64,000 bases of DNA from DASYXT01 sp035934555 (GCA_035934555.1 DASYXT010000126.1:37487-101486); one strand, 5' to 3'. Shown: positions 51,473-61,476, numbered from the stretch's first letter. Translations and numbers: made by a program. The notes: generated by a model not told the origin, from the sequence alone.

Positions 51473-54400
51473 ATGGCGTTTCGACACCGCAGTCGCCTGG
51501 CCGTTCTGATTTGCGCTGGTTTGCTCCTCGTCGCCGGGCCGGCATGGGCCGGTGGCGCCTATCCGCGACTTCAGGCGGTTTTCAATCTCCCCAATCTGAC
51601 CACCGACCCTTTCGACTTTACCGTTACGGATGTGCAGGTGCAAATCCTGCAACCCGACGGCACGACGATATCCTTGCCGGCGTTCTTCGACGGCGGCACG
51701 ACGTGGCGAGTGCGGCACACGCCGCTCCTAATTGGGATTTATCAAGTGATGGGCATCACCTTAAACGGTCAGCCCGCGACCTTTACGGGGCTGCAGCCCG
51801 GGACGTGGACGGTTGCGGGCACGCCCACCAGCCCTGGCTACGTGCAACGCGACCCGCTCAATCCCAACGCTTTCATCACCAGCAATGGCCGGCGCTATTA
51901 CCCGCTGGGCCAGGATGTCGCCTGGGATACGAGCGCAACGACCAACGTCGCCGGCATCATCGCCAAGCTCGGGGCGGCGCATGAAAACTGGGCCCGGGTT
52001 TGGATGGACCACTGGGACAACAAGAACCTCGATTGGCCGAGCGTAGGCCCATTCGGCACGCTCAGCCTGACGGTCGCGCAGAAGTGGGATGCGATCCTCT
52101 CGGCTGCCGAGCAGGCCGGGGTGGGAGTGCAAATGACGCTACAACATCACGGCCAATATTCGAGCACCACGGACCCGAACTGGCCGCAGAATCCCTATAA
52201 CACGGCCAATGGCGGATTTCTGGCGAACGCGACCCAGTTTTTTACCAATGCGCAGGCCAAAGCGCTGACGAAACGCAAACTGCGTTACGCGATTGCCCGT
52301 TGGGGTTACTCAACTTCGGTCATGGGTTGGGAATTGTTCAATGAGGTGCAATTCACCGATGCTGCGCAGGCGGGCCAGTGGACCAATATCGCCGCGTGGC
52401 ACGATGAAATGGCGCAATTCATCCGCTCGCAGGATTCCTATCATCACCTCATCACGACCAGTTCACAGCTCGACCAAGCCATCTGGGATCAGTGCGATTA
52501 TTACCAGCACCATGATTATCCCGCGGATCTCATATCCGCGCTGGAGCAAGCGCCGGGTGTTCCGAATGGTCAACCGATTAAACCCATCTTTGGCGGTGAG
52601 TGCGGCATGAACAACACGCCTTATTTGGGCTATCACGCGCCGCTCTGGTCCGGGTTGATGGCCGGCCAAGCCGGCGCTTCCCAGCAATGGTACTGGGACC
52701 ACGTCGATGCCGATAACGCCTACGACCTGTTCGCTGCCGCGCGCGGGTTTGTGCTGCTTAGCGGGTTGGCCGAGCAGGACAACCTCGCGCGTTCATCGCC
52801 GCACGTGGGCTGCCCGGTGCTGGGCAGCCTGAGCTTTGCGCCGGGCGGCGGTTGGAGCACCGCGAGCCAATACGTCTTCACGGTCGGAGATAACGCGCCG
52901 GACGGCATCGGTTCGTTGCCGAGTTATCTGCAGGGCATCTGGCACAGCGATATGACCAGCAACGGCTACACGTTCCTGGTGAACTATTCGCAGCCGGGGA
53001 CCTTCGCGGCGCAGGTGGTGGAAACCTCGACCTTCGGCAACTCAATTTTCGTCATGAGCCTCGACGGGGTGGTGAAGACGAACGTGTTGTTTCCCTACAC
53101 CAGCGGCGGACCGACGAATATCACGTTCACAATGAGTGTGCCAGCGGGTGCGCACTCGATCGTGCTGACCAACGCCGGCACCGACTGGTTCAACCTGGGT
53201 AACCTGACGCTGAATCCCTACGCTTCGATGCTCGGCGGCTATGAACTGAACAACACCAACTTCGCGGCGCTGTGGCTCTGGCACCGCACAAATATCTATT
53301 ACACGAATGCGACCGCCGCGCTGACTGGCGCAGTGCCCGTGAGCGGGTTGGCGCCCGGGGCCTATTCGGCGACCTGGTGGGATACCTTTGCCGGCGTGCC
53401 GATTAGCAATTTTGTCCTGAACGTCACCGGGCCGAATCCGGTGACGGTTAGCACACCACCGGTGCTGCGGTCAGTTGCGCTGTTTGCCGGAACACCGGCG
53501 AAAGCGGTGGTAATGGCGCCCACACTGAACCAGGTCCTGGCGACGAATACACCGCCCTTGATCCTGCCGTTGGTGATTACTAATTCGGGCGGGTTGCCGC
53601 TTGCCTACTCTTTGTGCCTTACCGGCGCGGTGCCGGCCAGCTACTCCGTTTCCAGTTCCAGCCAGCCCGGCGGACCCGTGTTCGGCTGGAAAGACATCTC
53701 GGCGGTGGGCCGGGAGGTGAGCGGCTTGTTCACACCTTTGACGGCGAAAGGCGCCAAGGATGAAGGCATCGCCGGCCCGTTGAACATCGGATTCGGATTT
53801 CCTTTCTTCAGCGGCGGCCAATCCCCGGACGTATTCACCCAGTTTTATCTCTCGCCGAATGGCTACATCGCGTTCAGCCCATTCGCGGGGGACACCTCGA
53901 CCAACCGGCCTTTGCCCAGCGCGCTGGCGCCCTCAAATTGCATCGCATTCTTCTGGGACGACCTCGACCTGACTGCCGGCGGTAACATTTATTGCGCGAC
54001 GGATTCATTCGCCGGCACGTTCACCGTCCAATTCCAGAATGTGCCACTCAAAGGGACCGGCGCGACGGTGACCTGCCAATTGCTGCTCAAAACCGACGGC
54101 GAAATCGTCATGCAATACAAGAACATGGGCATCTCGAACGCGTGCACTGCCGGCATCCAAAACGGCGCCCGCACCCAAGGCGTGCAACTTGCCGATAACC
54201 AGAATTATTTGCAGAGCGGTTGGGCGGTGCGGTTGACACCGCCGGCCTGGTTGGCCCTTTCGGCCAATGCGGGCTTAGTCCCTCGCACCAGCGCCGACAC
54301 GCTCAATGTGACACTCAATCCCGCCTCGCTGAACCGGGGAAACTATGCCGCCACGGTGCTGGTCCAGACCGCCGATCCGTCACTTCCGCTGACGATCCTG

Positions 54401-54820
54401 CCGTTCACTGCGAGCATTGTGCTGCCGGTGGATTATTGGCGCTGGATGCACTTCGGCACGACGAATAACACGGGGGCGGCAGCCGACAGTGCCGACCCCG
54501 ACGATGACGGTTTGGTGAATTTCGTCGAATATGCGCTGGGCCTGGACCCGAACGTGCCGAATCCCAACCCGTTGTCATGGTCTGTTGTTAACGGCCACGT
54601 GACGGTTAGTTACCTCCGCCCGAATCCGCCACCGCCGGATGTTAGTTACATCGCGGAGGTGACCGGCTCGCTGGCGTCGCCCGTGTGGGACTCCGGCACC
54701 GGCTATACTTCTCAAACGGTCACGGATAATGGGAATGGCACCGCGACGGTAAGCATCACTGATTTGACTGGGATCGCGACGGCTCCGATGCACTTTCTCC
54801 GAGTGAGGTTTAGCCGCTGA
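51473..54820 (+). CDS. Secreted clan-A glycoside hydrolase with C-terminal calcium-repeat tail
   Basis: 1,115 residues. A signal peptide (about 8-26, RLAVLICAGLLLVAGPAWA) precedes a DUF5060-like beta-domain (30-120) and a TIM barrel (about 125-460) with acid/base Glu in WELFNEV (E291) and nucleophile in IFGGECG (E376), the clan GH-A pattern of GH5-type mannanases and cellulases. Beta-sandwich regions and a further domain (about 700-900, GFGFPFFSG, ATVTCQLLLKTDGEIVMQYK) follow, then DPDDDGLVNFVEYALGLDPN, a dockerin/TSP3-like tail common at the ends of verrucomicrobial exported proteins. It likely cleaves a plant or algal polysaccharide; the exact substrate is not readable. Confidence 0.8.
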   Translation: MAFRHRSRLAVLICAGLLLVAGPAWAGGAYPRLQAVFNLPNLTTDPFDFTVTDVQVQILQPDGTTISLPAFFDGGTTWRVRHTPLLIGIYQVMGITLNGQPATFTGLQPGTWTVAGTPTSPGYVQRDPLNPNAFITSNGRRYYPLGQDVAWDTSATTNVAGIIAKLGAAHENWARVWMDHWDNKNLDWPSVGPFGTLSLTVAQKWDAILSAAEQAGVGVQMTLQHHGQYSSTTDPNWPQNPYNTANGGFLANATQFFTNAQAKALTKRKLRYAIARWGYSTSVMGWELFNEVQFTDAAQAGQWTNIAAWHDEMAQFIRSQDSYHHLITTSSQLDQAIWDQCDYYQHHDYPADLISALEQAPGVPNGQPIKPIFGGECGMNNTPYLGYHAPLWSGLMAGQAGASQQWYWDHVDADNAYDLFAAARGFVLLSGLAEQDNLARSSPHVGCPVLGSLSFAPGGGWSTASQYVFTVGDNAPDGIGSLPSYLQGIWHSDMTSNGYTFLVNYSQPGTFAAQVVETSTFGNSIFVMSLDGVVKTNVLFPYTSGGPTNITFTMSVPAGAHSIVLTNAGTDWFNLGNLTLNPYASMLGGYELNNTNFAALWLWHRTNIYYTNATAALTGAVPVSGLAPGAYSATWWDTFAGVPISNFVLNVTGPNPVTVSTPPVLRSVALFAGTPAKAVVMAPTLNQVLATNTPPLILPLVITNSGGLPLAYSLCLTGAVPASYSVSSSSQPGGPVFGWKDISAVGREVSGLFTPLTAKGAKDEGIAGPLNIGFGFPFFSGGQSPDVFTQFYLSPNGYIAFSPFAGDTSTNRPLPSALAPSNCIAFFWDDLDLTAGGNIYCATDSFAGTFTVQFQNVPLKGTGATVTCQLLLKTDGEIVMQYKNMGISNACTAGIQNGARTQGVQLADNQNYLQSGWAVRLTPPAWLALSANAGLVPRTSADTLNVTLNPASLNRGNYAATVLVQTADPSLPLTILPFTASIVLPVDYWRWMHFGTTNNTGAAADSADPDDDGLVNFVEYALGLDPNVPNPNPLSWSVVNGHVTVSYLRPNPPPPDVSYIAEVTGSLASPVWDSGTGYTSQTVTDNGNGTATVSITDLTGIATAPMHFLRVRFSR

Positions 54821-54882
54821 CTCCAAGGCGTGGCGCATGGCTGATGCAGGCGCTGGAAGTGGCCCTGGTCACCTAACAAAGA

Positions 54883-54903
54883 GGCGCACCAACAGGGTGC
54901 GCC
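54883..54903 (-). terminator. Strong hairpin between convergent secreted-hydrolase genes
   Basis: GGCGCACC, a five-base loop, GGTGCGCC: perfect 8-bp GC-rich stem in the 220-bp gap. On the minus strand it is followed by TCTTTGTT, so it best fits a terminator for the protease gene. Confidence 0.5.
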
Positions 54904-55040
54904 CAATTACACACGGTTCGGGCAGGCTAGCCCGCCGAAGCTGGCAATTCAACCCTTTTTCACGCTTCGCGTGCGGCAAGGCGGCCGCGTTCGGCGACCA
55001 GGTTTAATCTTGAACCTGCGAATCCAGGCAGGACCACCCC

Positions 55041-57539
55041 CTACTTCGGGCCGACGACTCGCCATGAGGGGTCCACCGAAGCCGGATTGAGATAGCCACT
55101 ATGCACTTGGGTGACGCCGGCCATCTCCCAATACGACATGGCGCCGGAGCCGTTTTCCCAGACCAACCCGGGGTGGCCGTCTCCATTAAAGTCCCAGACG
55201 CCGACGATTTTCCAGCCGGGATTGACCTGGCTCGGGCTGAGATAAACGGAGCTGACTCGCGTGGTGCCGTTCATCAACCAGGCGGCGACGCGGCCGTCGT
55301 CGTTTTGCCAAATAAGGTCGGTATGGGAGTCGCCATTGAGATCCGCGGCTCCCACCAGGTGCCAAGTGGGGTCGCCGTTACTGGGGTTGAAGGGGCTCGT
55401 CGAGGTGGCCCGGGTGCCGTTCATCAGCCAAACCGCAATCTCGCCGTCGGCGTGCTGCCAGAGAATATCGCTTTGGCCATTGAAATTGCCCGTGCCGGCA
55501 ATCTGCCATTGCGGATCCACCTGATTGGGGGTCAGCAAGGTGGAGGATAGTTGGTTAAAGCCGTTCAGCAGCCACACCGCCACGTTTCCCGAACCACTCT
55601 CGAAGAGCAAATCCGTTCGACCATCATGGTTAAAATCGCCAGTGCCACTGGCGGACCAGCGGGCGCCGGAATTGCCCGGCTGCAATTGCACCGTTCTTGT
55701 GGCGTTGGCACCGCTCATGGTCCAGGCGGTAAGATTGCCGCCGGCATCCTGCCACCACACTGTCCACGCATGGCTCAAAGGCAGATAGCCTGTGCCGAAG
55801 GTGGCGGTGGAGTTGTTGCCGGATGAAGCATCGCTGCTGACCGTGATCGTGCCGCCATAGACGTATTGACCGGTGGGCGCAAAGGTGACGGTGACGGTGT
55901 GCGAAGCGTTGGGCGGGACTGTGCCGCTCCACGCACCGCTGAAACCGGACGGATAACTGATGCCTGACACGGTCAAATTGCCTGTGCCGGAGTTGTGGAT
56001 TACGAGGGGACTCGTGGCGCGCTGGCCCGCCTGCACACCGCCGAAGTTGAGGTTACCACCGAGGCTGAGCACCTTGGTGGTCGAGGGCTGGAGCCATTGC
56101 TCGACATAAGGGAAAGTCACATCAAAGCGGCCAAATTGATCGATGCCGTTCGGGGTAGTGCATGAGGAATATCCGCCATAGAGCTGGCCGAGGACCTGCT
56201 GGCTCGAATTGAGCAAAGGCGAACCGCTGCTCCCGTTTTCGGTCACGCCGTTGTTCCATTGAATGTACCAGAAGGAGCTGTCGGACCTGGTAATGTTGCC
56301 GAAACTGATCTTGGTCGGGTTGCCGCCGGGGTGGTGGAGGGTGACGATCGCCGTACCGATGGCCGGCGGGGTCGCTGTCCAGCCGAGGTACTGGACGCCG
56401 GCAGGCGGAGGCTGGCGCAAACGCAGGAACGTGAAATCATTCGGACCAAACGTCGCCAGGAAATCCGCACCACCGGAGGTGTGCGGTACCGAAGTGACGG
56501 AAGGCGGCGTGCCATTGCAGGTGCTGCTTTGGTAGAACCACCACAATTCGAGCGTCGAAGCGACCGTTTGATTTAAAATGCAATGATTGGCGGTCAGAAA
56601 GTAGGGAGAATAAGTCGTGGGCACAGTGTTGAGCAGGCAGCCCGTGCATAAATAGGTGTTGCCGGTTTCGACAAACCCAATTCGGGCAACCCCATTAGCG
56701 GGTGTTAACCAGGCCGGGTAGCACGCGATGTCATTCTCACAAGTCGATCCCTGAGGTTGCGCGCCCGGGAGCAGGTAGAGATGGGAGACGCCCGTAATGC
56801 TGAAGGCGACTTTGCCGGGGTCTGTCTCGGGAGGGAGCTGGCATTCCACTGCAACCGTGTTTCCCAACACCGTCTCGGTCCAGGCCTCGGACTGACCGTT
56901 GAGCGTTGCTGCGGTAATGGGAGTGCCAGGAGCAGGCTGGTCAGGCGCGTAAACCAGCATTTGCGCACCGGGCGGCAGAAGCAGGTTTTGCAAATGAACC
57001 CGCAAACCGGCGGCACCCGCAGAACTGATTTCCGCCGTCCAAATACGCCATCCATTGGGCAGCAAAGTCCAATTGGTCGGCCCGGTGGTCGCAGGATTAA
57101 CTGTTAGCGCCTGAGCAAACGCGCGGCCTAAACCGAGCAGCAACCGGCCATGGTTCTGCGCGGCTGACGCCGCGTTTGCGAGTTGCGTTAGCTCCATTGG
57201 ATTGGCCGCGCCGAGCGGCGGCAGGGCCAGCGCGGCTGCGAAATGTCCGGGGGCCAGCAGTCCGCCCAGTGGCGCCACACGCGTGTCGCCAGAGTCGGGC
57301 GCAATGACGGCGGGGGCGAATCGCAACACTCCCGGTGCCAGCACGGCCGGAGGGCCGAACTGCACGGGCGTGAGGGCGTTTGCGCCGCTAGCGCCTGGCG
57401 AGGAAACGTTCTGGGCCTGGGAGGCCAATGCCGCGCCAGGAGCAGAGCTGAGGCCAGCCGACGCCGCGCTCAGGCTTAACAGAGTTATGACGCCCAGCGA
57501 AAGCCGGGCGAGGATGAGGGATTTTCGGGAGACACACAT
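55041..57539 (-). CDS. Secreted trypsin-like (lysyl endopeptidase-like) protease with FG-GAP repeats
   Basis: 832 residues from the ATG at 57539 (TTG at 57545 is two codons earlier). Signal segment (about 8-28). A pro-region precedes a protease domain with the Ser triad: FLTANHC (H about 319), NDFTFLRL (D about 368), NGSSGSPL (S about 438). Paired Cys (STCENDIACYPAW, YLCTGCLLN) recall Achromobacter lysyl endopeptidase. Then a choice-of-anchor D/HYDIN-like domain (NLNFGGVQAGQRATSPLVIH) and about five FG-GAP units (TGDFNHDGRTDLLFE, ADLNGDSHTDLIWQ, WDFNGDGHPGLVWE). It is probably exported and autocleaved. Confidence 0.85.
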   Translation of the reverse strand: MCVSRKSLILARLSLGVITLLSLSAASAGLSSAPGAALASQAQNVSSPGASGANALTPVQFGPPAVLAPGVLRFAPAVIAPDSGDTRVAPLGGLLAPGHFAAALALPPLGAANPMELTQLANAASAAQNHGRLLLGLGRAFAQALTVNPATTGPTNWTLLPNGWRIWTAEISSAGAAGLRVHLQNLLLPPGAQMLVYAPDQPAPGTPITAATLNGQSEAWTETVLGNTVAVECQLPPETDPGKVAFSITGVSHLYLLPGAQPQGSTCENDIACYPAWLTPANGVARIGFVETGNTYLCTGCLLNTVPTTYSPYFLTANHCILNQTVASTLELWWFYQSSTCNGTPPSVTSVPHTSGGADFLATFGPNDFTFLRLRQPPPAGVQYLGWTATPPAIGTAIVTLHHPGGNPTKISFGNITRSDSSFWYIQWNNGVTENGSSGSPLLNSSQQVLGQLYGGYSSCTTPNGIDQFGRFDVTFPYVEQWLQPSTTKVLSLGGNLNFGGVQAGQRATSPLVIHNSGTGNLTVSGISYPSGFSGAWSGTVPPNASHTVTVTFAPTGQYVYGGTITVSSDASSGNNSTATFGTGYLPLSHAWTVWWQDAGGNLTAWTMSGANATRTVQLQPGNSGARWSASGTGDFNHDGRTDLLFESGSGNVAVWLLNGFNQLSSTLLTPNQVDPQWQIAGTGNFNGQSDILWQHADGEIAVWLMNGTRATSTSPFNPSNGDPTWHLVGAADLNGDSHTDLIWQNDDGRVAAWLMNGTTRVSSVYLSPSQVNPGWKIVGVWDFNGDGHPGLVWENGSGAMSYWEMAGVTQVHSGYLNPASVDPSWRVVGPK

Positions 57540-57704
57540 GCTCAATCAACGTGGACGCCCGCCGCCTCGTTCCGGTCAAGCACCACCTGTGCCTGAGTTG
57601 CCAATCGGGACTGGCAGGGCGGGTGGGCAAAAACCGAAATAATGCTTTTAGTTCCACGTTCGGCGTCACTCTGAGTCAAGCCCGATTGACGTGATAGTGG
57701 GAAT

Positions 57705-58913
57705 TTACCCCAAGATCGCCAGGACAGCCGCCACTGCCCGCTCCGCCGCAATGCCCGCGAGACAGCGCAAATCAATCGGGCATACGCGGCGGAAGCAGGG
57801 CGCGCATGGAACGTGCGCCTGTAAAACCTGGTGCGGCATGGTCCCGGAGCAAAGCGGACCGGTCAGTTCAGGGTTTGTGCTGCCGAAGGGAACAACCACG
57901 GGCCGGCCGAGAGCGGCCGCCACGTGCATCGGACCCGAGTCGTTCGTCAGCAAGACACGACACAACTTCAGCAGCGCCATCAATTCGCGAAGAGACGTTT
58001 CACCCGCAAGGTTTCTGACTGCTCCCAAGCAGGAACCCCTTTTTCCAGTGGCCGCAACTTGACTCGACAATCCTTTCTCAATGGCTGCGCAAAGGCTGTA
58101 TTCCTGTGCGCGGCCGAATAGCAGCCAGGTACACCCTGTGCGCGACTGGACTTCCTTGGCAGCGGTAATGAATCGTTCCAATGGCCAGCGTTTCGCCGGT
58201 CCATACTCCGCCCCAGGATTCAAAGCCAGGATCGCCCGGCCATTGCGAAGGATGGGCGCCAAATCGAATTTTTCCTCCGCGCTTTTGCTCTCGGCGTCGC
58301 CAATCTCTAAATGCGGAGCCAATGGGGACGGGTTGGCGCCCAGCGCGGCTGCCAGATGAAGATATTCATAGACCTGGTGGGAGAGTGGGGGCACGGCCGT
58401 GGCCATGCGGCTCGGTGCCACTGGTCGGCCCGGGGCTCTGGAAGATTCGCATCCGCCATCGGTGGGGCCAACCAGGCGGCGGATCTCCCTCTCGCCGCGT
58501 TTGCGCATCGCTACTCGCCCGGCGCGGGGCGGGACGTTCTCGGTCAAAAGCAGATTTCGCCAGCGGCGCCCGTAACCGATTCGCCGAGGAATTCCCGCCA
58601 GCCACATTTCCAGCGCGGCCCGAATCGAGCTCGGCAGAACTACCGCCGTATCGAAGTTTTCCGTCCGCAGCCGGCGCGCGACGGCCGAGTTACTTTCTTT
58701 GGCCTGACGGATAAGCAGGGCATCCAGGGCCGGGTGTTGGGACCAAAGCGGCGCCAGTTTCTCGGCAGTCAGCAAGGCGAGGTGCGCGCGGGGGAAACGC
58801 TCGCGCAACCGCAGGAGGGCAGGCGTGGTCATCACCGCGTCGCCGAGCCAATTCACACCGCGGACCAGGAGGCGCTGCGGCTCGGGTTTTCCGGGTTGAA
58901 GAACTGAAGCCAC
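57705..58913 (-). CDS. waaF: Lipopolysaccharide heptosyltransferase II-like (GT9)
   Basis: 402 residues, GTG start at 58913. GT9 features: VRGVNWLGDAVMTTPAL (N-terminal loop), NPGAEYGPAKRWP (donor site), LLTNDSGPMHVAAALGRPVV and FGSTNPELTGP. It adds a heptose (ADP-heptose donor) to the LPS inner core. An unusual Gly/Arg/Ser-rich stretch near 135-170 (RAGRVAMRKRGEREIRRL) is an insert relative to E. coli. It comes nine bases after the lpxL-type gene, so lpxK-lpxL-waaF form one unit. Confidence 0.88.
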   Translation of the reverse strand: MASVLQPGKPEPQRLLVRGVNWLGDAVMTTPALLRLRERFPRAHLALLTAEKLAPLWSQHPALDALLIRQAKESNSAVARRLRTENFDTAVVLPSSIRAALEMWLAGIPRRIGYGRRWRNLLLTENVPPRAGRVAMRKRGEREIRRLVGPTDGGCESSRAPGRPVAPSRMATAVPPLSHQVYEYLHLAAALGANPSPLAPHLEIGDAESKSAEEKFDLAPILRNGRAILALNPGAEYGPAKRWPLERFITAAKEVQSRTGCTWLLFGRAQEYSLCAAIEKGLSSQVAATGKRGSCLGAVRNLAGETSLRELMALLKLCRVLLTNDSGPMHVAAALGRPVVVPFGSTNPELTGPLCSGTMPHQVLQAHVPCAPCFRRVCPIDLRCLAGIAAERAVAAVLAILG

Positions 58914-58922
58914 GTGGACAGT

Positions 58923-59864
58923 TCAAGTTGTGCCGGCCAGGGTCGCCGGTGAAGACGGCGGGGGAGCCGGCTTAGCGGGATCGGTCAGGTATGCCTTCCA
59001 GCGGTTATGGACCCAAAACCAATTGGCAGGGTCGCGGCGCACCGCCTGCTCAAACGCGCGGTTCACATCCAGCATGATGGCTTCCTTGGAGCGCGGGCGG
59101 CCCTTGTCCTGCGTCGGGATTTCGGCGCCCGCCTCGATCCGCCAGCGCGCCAGGCCCACGCGGAAACAGACGCCAGTGTAGAGCGCGCACTGATACCGCA
59201 ACGCAAACACCGCCGGCGCCGCTGAGGTCGAGCAGTCGTGCCCAAGAAAGGGCAAGCGCAAGCCGGCGTCGCCCCCGTGTTGGTCGCTCAGCAAACCCAG
59301 AATCACCCCGGGCTGCTGCATAAACCTGCGCAAAGCCCTCCCTTCAAAGCGGCGTTCGAAGAAGTGGGCACCGGAGCGTTCGCGCAATGATTGCAGCAGC
59401 CGGTTGACTGAGGGCTGGCGCAAGCCACGATAGGTGGTCGCCGACTTATAAGCCGGCGCAAACTGACCAAACCGCGCGTACAGCTCGAAATTGCCGAAGT
59501 GCCCGATGGCGGCGACAATGGGCCGGAGTGGTTGCCCCGAGGGGGGCGACATTATTTCTGGCGGAGCGGCAAACTCGACGTGTGGCTTCAACTGCTCGAC
59601 GGTCATACCGGCTGTCTTGGCCGCGCAGGCAAAATTCTCCCCGATCCGCCGGAAATTCTCGCGCGCCAGGGCCCGAATGCTCTCGGGGTCCAGCTCGCGG
59701 CCGAAGCACAGGGCGAGGTTGCGTTGGGCGACTCGGCGATGCCGCCCATCCAGGACATAAGCCAGAGCGCCTCCCGCGCGCCCGAGCCGAGCCACCCACC
59801 GCAATGGCAGCGCCTGGATAAAGGCCACCAGCCCACGGGCCAGGTAATAGAGCGGCCGGTCCAT
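58923..59864 (-). CDS. Late lipid A acyltransferase (LpxL/HtrB family)
   Basis: 313 residues from the ATG at 59864, which overlaps the lpxK stop as TGATG; a longer frame to 59891 lies inside lpxK. Motifs of the family: GHFGNFE with catalytic His, the glycine block LGLLSDQHGGDAG and the FLGHDCSTSAAPA region. It transfers a secondary acyl chain to lipid A on the inner face of the inner membrane. LpxL and LpxM cannot be separated here. Confidence 0.88.
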   Translation of the reverse strand: MDRPLYYLARGLVAFIQALPLRWVARLGRAGGALAYVLDGRHRRVAQRNLALCFGRELDPESIRALARENFRRIGENFACAAKTAGMTVEQLKPHVEFAAPPEIMSPPSGQPLRPIVAAIGHFGNFELYARFGQFAPAYKSATTYRGLRQPSVNRLLQSLRERSGAHFFERRFEGRALRRFMQQPGVILGLLSDQHGGDAGLRLPFLGHDCSTSAAPAVFALRYQCALYTGVCFRVGLARWRIEAGAEIPTQDKGRPRSKEAIMLDVNRAFEQAVRRDPANWFWVHNRWKAYLTDPAKPAPPPSSPATLAGTT

Positions 59865-61033
59865 CAACGAAAACAAATCTTGCGCACACAATCCTGGAAA
59901 TCGTTCGCCCCGGCGAGGATTTTTATCTCGACGCGCATGAAGTAGATCGGCAGGTCCCGCCGATCGATCTTCGGGAACCGGACGGCATCTTTCTGGGTGG
60001 TGATGATGGCCTCGGCCTGGCGCTTCTTGCTGCGGTTGATGACGTTGAGGATTTCCTGCTGCGTGAACCGGTGATGATCGGCAAAACGTTTGGCATAGAC
60101 CAGCTCCGCGCCCAATTGGATGAGGCTCTTCTCGAAACTTTCCGGCTGGGCGATCCCGCTCAGCGATGCAGCCTTGCGGCCCTTGAGGAAATCAATCCCG
60201 ACGCGCTGGCCGGTAAAAACGTCTTCGAGGTACAGCGGGTGGTGAATGCACTCGATAATGCCGGCCGTGGGGTTGACTGCGGCAATGCGGCGCCGCAATT
60301 CCGCCGTGTTGCCGTCGCTCTTGGTGATGAAAATCGTATTGGCCCGCGCCAGGTGCGAGGGGGGTTCACGCAAGGTGCCGCGCGGCAGCAAGCGTTCGTT
60401 GCCGAACGGCTGCTGGCGGTCCACCAGCACGATGTCCTGCCGCCGCCCACGCAACTTCCAGTATTGGAACCCATCATCGAGCAAGAGCGTGTCGCAGCCG
60501 AACTTCTCGATGGCGTAGCGCCCGCTCTTGACGCGGTCTTTGTCCACCAGCACAACCACGTCCATCAGATTTGAGGCGAGCATGTAGGGCTCGTCGCCGG
60601 CCATTTCCGAATCCAGCAGCAAGGATTTGCCGTCGGAAACGACCCGCGGCGGTGTGGTGTCATCGCGCAGGAAAAGCTTATTCACCAGCCAGCGATGGAC
60701 CGGGACAGGTTTGGACCGATAGCCGCGCGAAAGGATCGCGACGGTGCGGCCCTGGTCGCGCAGTTCGCGGGCGAATTTCTCGACCACCGGCGTTTTGCCG
60801 GTGCCGCCCACGGTGAGGTTGCCGATGGCGATCACCTGAACCCCAAGGGTCGAGTCGCGCAGAATCCGCACATTGTAAAGAAAGCGGCGGGTCTTAACCA
60901 CTACCTGGAAAATCCTGGACAAAATGTACAAAACAAAGCGCACCAGCGCGGCCTGCCAGCCGCGCCGTTCTTCCAGGATAACCTCCAATACAAAGGTCTC
61001 GAAATTCTCCCACGTTCGCAGGACTCGGCGCAT
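59864..61033 (-). CDS. lpxK: Tetraacyldisaccharide 4'-kinase
   Basis: 389 residues from the ATG at 61033 (MRRVLRTWENF); the frame extends to 61402 with poor composition. P-loop IGNLTVGGTGKTPVVE and SRGYRSKP are diagnostic of LpxK. Further blocks: LLLDDGFQYWKLRGRRQDI (DDGFQ) and TTQKDAVRF. It phosphorylates the 4' position of lipid A disaccharide on the membrane surface. First gene of the lpxK-lpxL-waaF unit; the 177 bp upstream to a large palindrome should contain its promoter. Confidence 0.94.
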   Translation of the reverse strand: MRRVLRTWENFETFVLEVILEERRGWQAALVRFVLYILSRIFQVVVKTRRFLYNVRILRDSTLGVQVIAIGNLTVGGTGKTPVVEKFARELRDQGRTVAILSRGYRSKPVPVHRWLVNKLFLRDDTTPPRVVSDGKSLLLDSEMAGDEPYMLASNLMDVVVLVDKDRVKSGRYAIEKFGCDTLLLDDGFQYWKLRGRRQDIVLVDRQQPFGNERLLPRGTLREPPSHLARANTIFITKSDGNTAELRRRIAAVNPTAGIIECIHHPLYLEDVFTGQRVGIDFLKGRKAASLSGIAQPESFEKSLIQLGAELVYAKRFADHHRFTQQEILNVINRSKKRQAEAIITTQKDAVRFPKIDRRDLPIYFMRVEIKILAGANDFQDCVRKICFR

Positions 61034-61209
61034 TCCCGCTGAGTCTGCCAAGCGTGCCCGGCTGGAGCAAGCGCCGGGGCGTTCGGGCGCTTTCGGCAGT
61101 GTTTCGCCTGCTTTCGGCCCAGGGCCAATGCATGAAGGCTGGGGGCGGGAACCGAATGAAACAAGCGAACTGGGCGCGGGGCGGGGTGTGGCGCAGGGGG
61201 GGAAGTTAG

Positions 61210-61288
61210 CATGTGCGCCTCTCGTGCCGCGCTCGGTTCTGGTAATACCATGGTAGGGGTAATAGACGCGCGGCACCCGGCGCACATG
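61210..61288. repeat. Nested ~79-bp palindrome upstream of lpxK
   Basis: Three nested arm pairs share one centre near 61250: outer CATGTGCGCC/GGCGCACATG, middle TGCCGCGC/GCGCGGCA and the central TACCATGGTA (a perfect 10-bp palindrome). Loops between arms differ. It lies about 180 bp before lpxK in a stretch (61034-61679) without a gene and could extrude as a cruciform or bind a protein. Confidence 0.7.
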
Positions 61289-61339
61289 GCAAAGCTGGAC
61301 TTTGTCCCCTGCTGTTCTGTGGCTTGTCCTTTCTGCGCC

Positions 61340-61395
61340 TCTGCCCTCTGAAATCTGTAATCTGTAATCTGACTTCTGAAGGCTGAATACTGAAT
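61340..61395 (+). repeat. Degenerate heptamer array TCTGNNN (8 units)
   Basis: Eight consecutive 7-base units in register: TCTGCCC, TCTGAAA, TCTGTAA, TCTGTAA, TCTGACT, TCTGAAG, GCTGAAT, ACTGAAT. The first four bases are nearly constant, the last three vary. No gene in the stretch. Confidence 0.75.
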
Positions 61396-61427
61396 TAGCC
61401 AATACTGACTACCACACCTTCTCCCCT

Positions 61428-61476
61428 TTTAGCCTTCAGCCTTTAGCCTTTCCCCCTTCTCCCCTGTCCCATTCCC
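61428..61476 (+). repeat. Degenerate heptamer array ending CC (7 units)
   Basis: Seven consecutive 7-base units: TTTAGCC, TTCAGCC, TTTAGCC, TTTCCCC, CTTCTCC, CCTGTCC, CATTCCC. Pyrimidine-rich, in register, 32 bp after the previous array. Confidence 0.6.
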
